Assembly: GCA_030536515.1 (NCBI GenBank)
Contig: JAUNPV010000013.1
Span: forward strand, 1 to 64,000
Source: Eubacteriales bacterium
GTDB lineage: Bacteria; Bacillota; Clostridia; Oscillospirales; Oscillospiraceae
DNA: 64,000 nucleotides
Direction of reading: 5' to 3'
In this document: piece after piece, positions 1 through 6,642 of the stretch
Numbering within the stretch: position 1 is the stretch's first letter
Layout: the number at the start of each line of letters is the position of its first letter
Program-made: the position numbers and the translations under genes
Notes under the pieces: model-generated
Databases searched by the model: none
Seen by the model: the letters and a program-made list of their open reading frames with translations, nothing else
What the model was told of the DNA's origin: nothing

Positions 1-252
1 CCGGGGGGAAGGTGCCCCAGTGCGCACACTGGGGCGGATGAGGGATGGCGTGCACTTGGTTTTAGTGAATCGTGAAGAAGTAAGAAGTGCGGTATTGGCT
101 TCGCCGATGAATTTTAATAAGTGGCGAAGCCACACCTCAACTCTTCACTCTTCACTATTACTTCTTCACTAATTTTAAGCGGTCGCCATCCCTCATCCGT
201 CTTGCCCTTCGGGCAATCCACCTTCCCCCCGGGGGAAGGTATTGGGGTGCGG
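1..252. repeat. Terminal-inverted-repeat element, copy 1 (left end cut by window)
   Basis: This is the right part of a roughly 250-265 bp non-coding element seen six times here. Both ends carry the self-complementary block CCTTCCCCCGGGGGGAAGG, followed inwards by a small hairpin and GGATGAGG; the outer right flank is TATTGGGGTGCGG. The core of this copy differs from the others and is rich in GAAGAAGTAAGAAG-like sequence. No ORF is convincing in it. Confidence 0.8.
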
Positions 253-285
253 CAAAAAAATTTTCTCCTAAAAAGTAAAGCGCCC

Positions 286-335
286 TTGACATTTCCGAAA
301 ACTGTGCTATACTAACAATGTAAAGCGAGCTTTAC
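286..335 (+). promoter_or_regulatory. Promoter and palindromic operator of the XRE gene
   Basis: TTGACA (286-291), a 16-base spacer and TATACT (308-313) with an upstream TG form a strong promoter. Just downstream, GTAAAGCGAGCTTTAC (320-335) is a 7+7 inverted repeat with a 2-base centre, placed to block transcription. A half site GTAAAGC lies at 275-281. Autoregulation by the XRE protein that follows is an inference from this position. Confidence 0.7.
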
Positions 336-350
336 TTCAAGGAGGTGCCT

Positions 351-548
351 ATGAAAAATAAAATTGTGGAACTGCGCAAAAGCCGGGAGCTGACCCAGGC
401 CATGCTGGCGGATGCATTGGGGGTGTCCCGGCAGACCATTATTTCCCTGGAAAACGGGCGGTACAGCCCGTCCCTGGCCCTGGCCCATAAGATTGCCGGG
501 GTCTTCGGCCTGACCATTGAGGAAATTTTTATCTTTGAGGAGGACTGA
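351..548 (+). CDS. Small XRE-family transcriptional regulator
   Basis: This 65-residue protein is essentially one Cro/CI helix-turn-helix domain. The HTH covers about residues 14-38 (LTQAMLADALGVSRQTIISL) and ends in an acidic tail, so it should bind DNA as a dimer with no effector domain. AAGGAGG ends directly before the ATG at 351 region with normal spacing; an in-frame GTG at 345 lies inside the ribosome binding site and was rejected as start. It is followed after 2 bases by a membrane-protein gene, a common pairing in Firmicutes in which the regulator controls its membrane partner. The palindrome at 320-335 is its likely operator. Confidence 0.85.
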   Translation: MKNKIVELRKSRELTQAMLADALGVSRQTIISLENGRYSPSLALAHKIAGVFGLTIEEIFIFEED

Positions 549-550
549 AA

Positions 551-952
551 ATGTATAACAAAAAGAAAATGACCCTGTATGCCCTGTATCTTGTCCTGGG
601 CGTTGGCATTGTCATCGCCAGCATCTGGCTGGATGACCACAGCTTCTGGGGCGGCTTCGGCGGCGCAATAGCCGGTGTCGGCGGAATGCGGCTGTACCTG
701 GGTCTGCGCTACCGGAAGGATGCGGAATTCGCCAAGAAAACCGACTACACCTATCAGGACGAGCGGATGCTGTATCTGGCGGACAAGGCCCGGTCGGTGA
801 CGTTTATCCTGTCCGTGCTCGCCCTGGCCCTGGCCTCCATCGTCCTGCGGTTCTGCCAAATGGAGCCCCAGGCCAACCTCTGCGCCTGGATTTTGATGGG
901 AATGGTGGCCGTCTACTGGCTGGCCTATTGGCTGCTGGGGAAGAAATACTGA
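551..952 (+). CDS. Small multi-pass membrane protein, partner of XRE regulator
   Basis: The 133-residue product has four hydrophobic segments, near residues 8-27, 33-48, 82-101 and 110-128. Between the second and third is a charged cytoplasmic stretch containing TYQDERMLYLADKARS. That stretch resembles the DUF2178-type proteins commonly coded after small XRE regulators. Gene order, the 2-base gap and a GAGGAGG ribosome site indicate cotranscription with the upstream regulator. No catalytic motif is visible and the function is unknown. Confidence 0.75.
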   Translation: MYNKKKMTLYALYLVLGVGIVIASIWLDDHSFWGGFGGAIAGVGGMRLYLGLRYRKDAEFAKKTDYTYQDERMLYLADKARSVTFILSVLALALASIVLRFCQMEPQANLCAWILMGMVAVYWLAYWLLGKKY

Positions 953-961
953 GGTGGGCCT

Positions 962-1132
962 ATGCGGCACTGTTACATTCGCCTGACCCTGGGCATCGTG
1001 TTTGTGGTGTGCCTGGTGTTCAGCCTGCTCACCGCCAATATTCCCTTTGCCCTGCTGTATCTGGTCTTGGCCGTGACCTATCTGGTCTCCGCCTGGTCCA
1101 TCTGGAAGAAGGAGAGGGGGGACCGGCCTTGA
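962..1132 (+). CDS. 56-residue membrane protein
   Basis: This short ORF starts with ATG 9 bases after the previous stop, with GAGGTGGG as ribosome binding site. It encodes 56 residues with two hydrophobic helices, ending in the basic/acidic tail KKERGDRP. Its TGA overlaps the TTG start of the ABC ATPase (TTGA), a typical translational-coupling junction, which supports it as a real gene. The function is unknown; it may be a small accessory subunit of the transporter or of the 133-residue protein. Confidence 0.65.
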   Translation: MRHCYIRLTLGIVFVVCLVFSLLTANIPFALLYLVLAVTYLVSAWSIWKKERGDRP

Positions 1133-1833
1133 CCGGCCTGCTGTCCCTCCGGGATTTGACCGGCTGGTACACCCCGGACCGGCCGGTGCTGGACCGGCTC
1201 AGCCTGGAGCTGGAGAGCCATGAGGTGGTGGGCCTGATGGGGCTGAATGGGGCGGGGAAGACCACTCTGCTGAAAATTCTATCGGGTCTGCTGGGCAGCT
1301 TCCGGGCCGGGGAAACGGCCTGGCATGGGCGGCCCGTGTCCTTCCGGGACGAGGCTTTCAAGCGAAGCCGGTTTACGGTGCTGGCCGAGGGCTGCCCCTT
1401 CCGGTATTTCACCTTCCGGGAGTATCTGGCCTATGCGTCGGCCTGCTATCAAAGGCCGCTGCCAGAGGTGGGGGAGCTGGTGGAGGGCTTCGGCTTTGGC
1501 CGGTACACCGACTACCTGTTGAAGGACCTGTCCACGGGGAATCTGAAAAAGGCATACCTCATCACCGCCTTCGCCCTGGGGCCGGAGCTTCTGCTGCTGG
1601 ACGAGCCGGTGAACGGCCTGGATTTTCAGAGCACCGAATATCTGTACCGGCGCATGGGGGAGTACAAGGCCCGGGGGACCATCCTCTTTTCCTCCCACAT
1701 TCTGGAAAGCCTCTGCCTGACGGCGGACCGGGTGCTGGTGCTGGACCGGGGGCGCATCTGCCGGAGCTTCACCGGCCCGGAGCTGGATGCCGGGGCCATC
1801 CGGGAGGTGCTGAACCGTGAAAGCCAGTCTTAA
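1129..1833 (+). CDS. ABC transporter ATP-binding protein
   Basis: This 234-residue nucleotide-binding subunit has Walker A GLNGAGKTT near residues 38-46, Walker B LLLLDEP and an H-loop SSHI. The signature reads LSTGN rather than LSGGQ, an unusual but seen variant in ABC-2 type exporters. The TTG at 1129 was chosen because it follows GGAGAGGGGGG at good spacing and overlaps the preceding stop; the open frame runs further upstream but without a sensible start. It overlaps the downstream permease by 17 bases, so the two form one exporter. The cargo is unknown. Confidence 0.85.
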   Translation: MTGLLSLRDLTGWYTPDRPVLDRLSLELESHEVVGLMGLNGAGKTTLLKILSGLLGSFRAGETAWHGRPVSFRDEAFKRSRFTVLAEGCPFRYFTFREYLAYASACYQRPLPEVGELVEGFGFGRYTDYLLKDLSTGNLKKAYLITAFALGPELLLLDEPVNGLDFQSTEYLYRRMGEYKARGTILFSSHILESLCLTADRVLVLDRGRICRSFTGPELDAGAIREVLNRESQS

Positions 1834-2989
1834 AGCGGTGCTCCGGCAGCTGCTGGGGCCGGGATACGGCCAGGCGGGGAAAAGCCTGCTGACCTGCGGA
1901 ATTTTGTTCTGCTCCCTGTATTTTGCGGAAATCCGGCTGAAAACGGCGCCGATTGTGGTGTATTTGACCTCCTTTGCCCTGTCAGGCGCTGCCCTGTGGC
2001 AGAGCCTTCAGGCGGCGGGCCGGGGGGAGCTGGTCCGGGGGCTGCTTCTGCTGCCCGGCAATGGCCGGAGGCTGCCGCTGACTCTGGCGCTGGCCTTTGG
2101 GACCCATACCCTGCTGACCAGGACGGCCCCGGTGTGGGCGGTGCTGGCGGCGGTCTCGCCCCGGCCGCCTCTGGAAATGGCGGCGGCCCTTCTGTGGGGC
2201 ATTCACGGCTGTCTGGCGGCGGCGGGGGCCTGGGCTCTGGCACGGGAGAAGCGGGGGATGCTTTCCTGGCTGGCCGCCCTGTCCATCCCCGGGGCGGCGG
2301 TGTGGTATCTGCTGCACATGGACCCCTATAGGCTCCTGGCGGAAGGCCCCGCCTCCCGGGCCCGTCGACTCAGAGCCGCCGGAGTGGCCGGGTATCTGCT
2401 GCGGTATCTGCTGGACAACAAAGGCTGCCTGGTCAATACCCTGGCCATGGCGGGGGCGGGGTGCGTCCTGCCTGCCCTGCTGGGCCGGGGGCTGCTGGCG
2501 CTGGGCCTTGCCATGGTGACCATGAACACGCCACTGTCCGTGCTGATTTCCCGGGACCGGGATTTGGAGCTGGCCCTGGGAACTCTGCCAGGCCGGGGCC
2601 GTCGGTTTTGCCGGGGGTACTGGCTGGGCCTTTCCGGGGTAAACCTGGCGGTGAGCAGCGTGTATCTTCTCAGCTTTCAGGTCCAAATCGGGGGCGTTGC
2701 GGGGCGGGAGGCGCTGCTGGCGGTCCTGTTTGCCCTGCAAAGTGCCCTTTTGTCGGTGCGCCTGGAATGGAAGCACCCCATCCGGGGCTGGAAAACGGAA
2801 AGCGACCTGTGGCGGCACCCCCGGAAGTACCTGACGCCGGTGGCAATGCTGCTGGCGGCGGTGGCGGTGAGCACCTGGCCGGTGCTGATTTGGGTGTGGC
2901 CGGGGGTTCTGGGCATCGAGTGGGTCCTGTTTTTCCTTTTTCCGGGGGAATGCGGATTGCCGCGCCGGTGTGCCGCTGGCTCGCAATGA
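1817..2989 (+). CDS. ABC exporter membrane subunit (repeat-derived C-terminus)
   Basis: This 390-residue multi-pass protein has about ten hydrophobic stretches and no recognised catalytic motif. It starts with GTG inside the ATPase gene (17-base overlap), so it is the probable permease of that exporter. The last about 15 codons, from 2944 on, are not native. They read through a half copy of the GTCATTGCGA dispersed repeat, and the stop TGA lies inside CGCAATGAC. The original C-terminus was therefore replaced or extended by repeat insertion, probably without loss of function because the tail follows the last helix. Confidence 0.75.
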   Translation: MKASLKAVLRQLLGPGYGQAGKSLLTCGILFCSLYFAEIRLKTAPIVVYLTSFALSGAALWQSLQAAGRGELVRGLLLLPGNGRRLPLTLALAFGTHTLLTRTAPVWAVLAAVSPRPPLEMAAALLWGIHGCLAAAGAWALAREKRGMLSWLAALSIPGAAVWYLLHMDPYRLLAEGPASRARRLRAAGVAGYLLRYLLDNKGCLVNTLAMAGAGCVLPALLGRGLLALGLAMVTMNTPLSVLISRDRDLELALGTLPGRGRRFCRGYWLGLSGVNLAVSSVYLLSFQVQIGGVAGREALLAVLFALQSALLSVRLEWKHPIRGWKTESDLWRHPRKYLTPVAMLLAAVAVSTWPVLIWVWPGVLGIEWVLFFLFPGECGLPRRCAAGSQ

Positions 2990-2990
2990 C
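2944..2990. repeat. Half copy of GTCATTGCGA-type interspersed repeat
   Basis: GGATTGCCGCGCC...GGCTCGCAATGAC matches the right half of the elements at 8611-8757 and 24453-24554. It supplies the C-terminus and stop codon of the permease gene. Confidence 0.75.
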
Positions 2991-3013
2991 GATGCATAGG
3001 CTGCCAGAATGAC

Positions 3014-3283
3014 AAAAAAACGTCCCTCCGGGCTTCGGAGGGACGTTTCAGTCTGTCGAAAAACCCCTTCGGGGCTTTCCGACAGAGGGGATGCAGCCTG
3101 CTGCGTGCATAATTTGTACGCCTATGGCGTACAAATTCCACACTTGCAGTCTGAGATGTATTTTCGTCCAGGTACACGCCCCGGCCGAAAATGATTTAGA
3201 ATTTATTTGCCGCTGCGGCGGCAAACTCTGCGAGGCTTTTTCGATGCCCTGAAACGTCCCTCCGGGCTTCGGAGGGACGTTTT
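3014..3283. repeat. Intergenic hairpin cluster with duplicated terminator hairpin
   Basis: The same hairpin, with arms CGTCCCTCCG and CGGAGGGACG, occurs at 3020-3046 and 3253-3281 and bounds this stretch. Between them are the hairpins CTGTCG/CGACAG around 3052-3085 and TTTGTACGCC/GGCGTACAAA around 3114-3135. The second hairpin lies next to the stop of the minus-strand gene at 3287 and should act as its terminator; the first can end the plus-strand ABC operon. No gene is seen. Confidence 0.65.
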
Positions 3284-3286
3284 GGA

Positions 3287-3928
3287 TTATTCGGCATCCC
3301 AGGTTCTCTGGGCGGTGTAGACCGGGTCGTCCCGTCTGGGGGGCATTCCCAGGTCCTTGGTCCGGTTGAAGAACAGGAAGAAGGGCTCGGTGACGCCGAA
3401 CAAAATGCTCAGCACCAAAAACACCACGCAGTTGTTGGGGTCCATGGACTTGTACACATCGTACAGGGCCATGTAGTAGATAATGGCCTGGGCAATGGCA
3501 ATGGCGGCGGCAGGCAGCCCCAGCCCCAGAATCCGCAGGATGGGACCGGTGACGCTGTCAAACAGCACCGCCTGGGGGGTACCGCTGATAACGCCCCAGA
3601 CCAGATTCCACACCATGCCCGCAGTCATGGCCCCGGAAATCACCCCCAGAATGGCGGACAGGATTTTCAGAGTCAGCAGGCTTTTCCGCTTGGAGCGGTT
3701 CTGGCCCAGCACCACATACCGGTACTGGTCCGACAGGGAGCCCAGAATCCACACGTTGGCCACGGGAATCCAGGCCAGCCAGGGGCTGTGGATGCCCCGG
3801 CGCTTGGCCAGGGTGTACAGGGCCAGAGAGGACAGCACATACCCGGCAATGCTCAGCATGGCAGGCAGAGTCAAAGTGGGGACCAGCCCCATCAGCAGCC
3901 GCATTTCATAATAATCGAAATTGGTCAT
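3287..3928 (-). CDS. Multi-pass membrane protein, unknown function
   Basis: The product has 213 residues and about five hydrophobic helices. Motifs are KRRGIHSPWLAWIPVANVWI (after helix 1) and SDQYR. The first is shared by a clostridial family of unknown membrane proteins. A hydrophilic tail of about 30 residues follows the last helix and ends in TWDAE. The ATG is preceded by AACGGAGGT on the minus strand. It stands alone, convergent with the ABC operon. It carries no catalytic signature. Confidence 0.75.
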   Translation of the reverse strand: MTNFDYYEMRLLMGLVPTLTLPAMLSIAGYVLSSLALYTLAKRRGIHSPWLAWIPVANVWILGSLSDQYRYVVLGQNRSKRKSLLTLKILSAILGVISGAMTAGMVWNLVWGVISGTPQAVLFDSVTGPILRILGLGLPAAAIAIAQAIIYYMALYDVYKSMDPNNCVVFLVLSILFGVTEPFFLFFNRTKDLGMPPRRDDPVYTAQRTWDAE

Positions 3929-4021
3929 AACAGAACCTCCGTTTCTCTATATGGGTCCAGTGTACCACAGGAACAGGCCGGGCGCAAGAAAAATAATTGT
4001 GAATAGACCATAAAACACACT

Positions 4022-4246
4022 GTAGGGCGGCCTGCCCTCAGGCCGCCGCAATCGTACAATCCGTAGGGCGGCCTGCCCCCAGGCCGCCGCAACCGTACAA
4101 CCCGTAGGGCGGCCTGACCTCAGGCCGCCACAATGTCACGATGCTGAGTGTGAAAAAGGAAAAGAAAAAACCACAAAAAACCGCATTTAATTGCTGCCTC
4201 GAATACGTAAGTGCCCGGCGGCCTGGGGGGCAGGCCGCCCTACGGG
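4022..4246. repeat. 41-bp tandem GGCGGCCTG repeat with inverted partner
   Basis: Three head-to-tail units begin at 4022, 4063 and 4104. Each starts GTAGGGCGGCCTG and is itself palindromic (GGCGGCCTG/CAGGCCGCC). A reverse copy lies at 4215-4246. The pair of outward-facing copies matches other elements of this family in the window (8329-8464, 21253-21351, 22150-22289). The 325 bases between the flanking genes hold this and an A-rich stretch only. Confidence 0.8.
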
Positions 4247-4253
4247 TACTTGG

Positions 4254-6143
4254 TTATTTCATCAGCTTACAGACCAGCTCGGTATAGGCGTAGGGGTCGT
4301 CCAGGGGCAGCTCGGCCATGAGCTGGGCCTGATAGCACAGCAGCTGGGCGTAGTCCTTGGCCTTCACGGGGTCCTCGGTCATGGCGGCTTGCAGGGCCTT
4401 CACGGCCTCATGCTCGGTGTTCAGCTCCAGAATCCGGCCAACAGGGAAGGCAAACTCCGGGTTGGCCCGCTTCATGTACTTCTCCATTTCGAAGCTCATG
4501 CCGGCCTCCGGGGTCATGCACACGGGGTGGCTGCCCAGGTTGTCAGACAGCCGGACCTCCTTCACCTGGTCCCCCAGGCTCTCCTTGACGAAGGTCAAAA
4601 AGCCCTTGAGCTGCTCGGCCTTTTCCTCGGCCTGCTTCTTTTCCTCCTCGGTCTGAAGGCCCAGGTCTTCGGAGGAGGCGTTGCAGAAGCTCTTTTCCGC
4701 ATAGCTCACCAGAGTCTGGGGGATGAACTCGTCCACATCCTCGCTGAACAGCAGCACATCGTAGCCCTTCTTGTCAAGGGTCTCCACCTGGGGCAGCTTG
4801 GAAAGCCGGTCACGGTTCTCGCCGGGGACGTAGTAGATTTTCTCCTGGCCCTCGGCCATGGCATCCACGTACTCTTTCAGAGAAATCAGCTTGCCCTGCT
4901 TGTGGCTGTAGAACAGCAGCAGGTCCTGGCAGGCTTCCTTGTGGGCGCCGTACTCGGCCACGGTGCCGTATTTCAGCTGGCGGCCGAAGGCGGCGAAGAA
5001 CTCCTGGTACTTTTCCCGCTCATTATCCAGCATGGCCTTCAGCTCGGACTTAATCTTCTTTTCGATGTTCCGGGCGATGATGGTCAGCTGGCGGTTGTGC
5101 TGGAGCATTTCACGGCTGATGTTCAGAGAAAGGTCCTGGCTGTCCACAATGCCCCGGACGAAGCGGAAGTGCTCCGGCAGCAGGTCCTCGCAGTTTTCCA
5201 TAATCATCACGCCGCTGCTGTACAGCTGCAGGCCCCGCTTGGCGTCCTTGGTGTAGAAATCGTAGGGGGCCTTGCTGGGGATGTACAGCAGAGCCTTGAA
5301 GCTGACGCTGCCCTCCACGCTGGAATGAATCACCCGCAGGGGAGGGGCGTAGTCGAAGAACTTCTCCCGGTAGAAGGCGTTGTACTCATCCTCAGTGACA
5401 TCCTTCTTGGCCCGCTGCCAGATGGGCACCATGGAGTTGAGAGTTTCCATTTCGGTGTAGCTCTCGTACTCGGGCTTATCCTCCGGGGAGTCCTCCTTCT
5501 TCCGGGACTTGGTGACCTCCATGCGGATGGGGTAGCGGATGTAATCGGAGTATTTTTTCACCAGATTGCGAAGCTCGTATTCCTCCAGGAAGTTGGAGAA
5601 CTTGTCCTCGTCGGTGTCCTTTTTCAGAGTCATAATCACGTCGGTGCCGGGGTAGTCCCGCTCGCACCGCTCCATGGTGTACCCGTCGGCCCCGTCGGAG
5701 ACCCACATCCAGGCGGTATCCTGGCCGTACTTCCGGGAGATGACGGTGACGGAGGAGGCCACCATAAAGGCGGAGTAGAAGCCCACGCCGAACTGGCCGA
5801 TGATGTCGATGTCCTCATTTTTCTCCATGGCCTGCTTGAAGCCCAGAGAGCCGGACTTGCAGATGGTGCCCAGGTTTTCCTCCATCTCCTCCTTGCTCAT
5901 GCCGATGCCGTTGTCGGACACGGTGAGCTTGCCCGCCTCAGGGGCCCGGGTGATGGTGATGGCGAAATCCTCCCGGTTGATGCCCACCTTGTCATCGGTC
6001 AGGGCGGTGTAGGCCAGCTTGTCGATGGCATCGGAGGCGTTGGAGATAATCTCCCGAAGGAAAATCTCCCGGTGGGTGTAAATGGAGTTGATCATCAAAT
6101 CCAGCAGACGCTGGGATTCGGCCTTGAATTGCTGCTTTTCCAT
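4254..6143 (-). CDS. htpG: Molecular chaperone HtpG (bacterial Hsp90)
   Basis: This 629-residue ATP-dependent chaperone folds client proteins in the cytosol as a dimer. The N-terminal GHKL ATPase shows SNASDAIDKL, DNGIGMSKEE and GQFGVGFYS. The middle domain carries the client and gamma-phosphate region, with the conserved RGIVDSQDLSLNISRE, and the C-terminal dimerisation part ends near LVCKLMK. The length is normal for HtpG. I prefer the ATG at 6143; an in-frame TTG at 6164 lies before it but overlaps the AAGGA ribosome site. The gene stands alone behind a perfect CIRCE operator, so HrcA repression and heat induction are expected. Confidence 0.96.
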   Translation of the reverse strand: MEKQQFKAESQRLLDLMINSIYTHREIFLREIISNASDAIDKLAYTALTDDKVGINREDFAITITRAPEAGKLTVSDNGIGMSKEEMEENLGTICKSGSLGFKQAMEKNEDIDIIGQFGVGFYSAFMVASSVTVISRKYGQDTAWMWVSDGADGYTMERCERDYPGTDVIMTLKKDTDEDKFSNFLEEYELRNLVKKYSDYIRYPIRMEVTKSRKKEDSPEDKPEYESYTEMETLNSMVPIWQRAKKDVTEDEYNAFYREKFFDYAPPLRVIHSSVEGSVSFKALLYIPSKAPYDFYTKDAKRGLQLYSSGVMIMENCEDLLPEHFRFVRGIVDSQDLSLNISREMLQHNRQLTIIARNIEKKIKSELKAMLDNEREKYQEFFAAFGRQLKYGTVAEYGAHKEACQDLLLFYSHKQGKLISLKEYVDAMAEGQEKIYYVPGENRDRLSKLPQVETLDKKGYDVLLFSEDVDEFIPQTLVSYAEKSFCNASSEDLGLQTEEEKKQAEEKAEQLKGFLTFVKESLGDQVKEVRLSDNLGSHPVCMTPEAGMSFEMEKYMKRANPEFAFPVGRILELNTEHEAVKALQAAMTEDPVKAKDYAQLLCYQAQLMAELPLDDPYAYTELVCKLMK

Positions 6144-6171
6144 AGTGAATGACACATCCTTCAAAAAAGTT

Positions 6172-6227
6172 TTAGCACTCTATCTTGCTGAGTGCTAATA
6201 TTATAGCGCACATAAAAAAATTTGCAA
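6172..6227 (-). promoter_or_regulatory. CIRCE operator and promoter of htpG
   Basis: TTAGCACTC (6172-6180), nine bases, GAGTGCTAA (6190-6198) is an exact CIRCE element, the HrcA binding site. On the minus strand TTGCAA (6222-6227), a 16-base spacer and TATAAT (6200-6205) form the promoter, and CIRCE begins at the -10 box and covers the start site. Confidence 0.93.
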
Positions 6228-6278
6228 CCCCTTTGTGAGAAAATTCTCTGATTATTCATAAATGGCACCGTACCAAAA

Positions 6279-6546
6279 CCTTCCCCCGGGGGGAAGGTGC
6301 CCCAGTTCGCAAACTGGGGCGGATGAGGAATGCGGGCAGTAACCTAAAGTACGGTACAGGTACGGGCTTGCTGGTGGCTATCGTTTACCGTTCAGCAAGC
6401 ACGTACGTTTCTAACATCCAGACTTGCCGCCCGCATTCCTCATCCGTCACGGCTTACGCCGTGCCACCTTCTCCCCGCAAGGGGGACGCCGCATCCGTAA
6501 GCCGCTGAAGCGGCAACGGCTGCGCGGCCCCCGGGGGAAGGTTTTG
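6279..6546. repeat. Terminal-inverted-repeat element, copy 2
   Basis: CCTTCCCCCGGGGGGAAGG at 6279, the hairpin GCCCCAGT/ACTGGGGC and GGATGAGGAATGCGGGC face an inverted GCCCGCATTCCTCATCC near 6430-6446. The right end is enlarged by about 50 bases (Arg/Gly-codon-like GC sequence) before CCCCCGGGGGAAGG. It fills most of the gap between htpG and the ABC-F gene and contains no gene. Confidence 0.85.
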
Positions 6547-6568
6547 GAGCCTCAAAATAATTTACCCC

Positions 6569-6642
6569 TTGATTATTCCAATATTTCTGGTACAATTATT
6601 CTGTGAAATGATATTTAACAAGGAGCACGAATGAATTTATGA
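6569..6642 (+). promoter_or_regulatory. Promoter and three-codon leader ORF of the ABC-F gene
   Basis: TTGATT (6569-6574), 16 bases, TACAAT (6591-6596) form the promoter. AAGGAG (6620-6625) sits 5 bases before an ATG at 6631 that opens the minimal frame ATG AAT TTA TGA. Its stop overlaps the ABC-F start (ATGA at 6639-6642), and the real start is 13 bases from the ribosome site. Translation of the ABC-F gene may therefore depend on reinitiation. Confidence 0.5.

Noticed and set aside
4022-4138. Three 41-bp tandem units as a short CRISPR array
   Set aside because: Units are repeats through their whole length with no unique spacers, and the same palindrome occurs alone or in facing pairs elsewhere; no cas gene is present.
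4191-6152. 653-codon open frame on the plus strand across htpG
   Set aside because: It is antisense to a certain htpG gene, is made of low-complexity Leu/Gly/His-rich sequence, and has no ribosome site; high GC creates such long shadow frames here.
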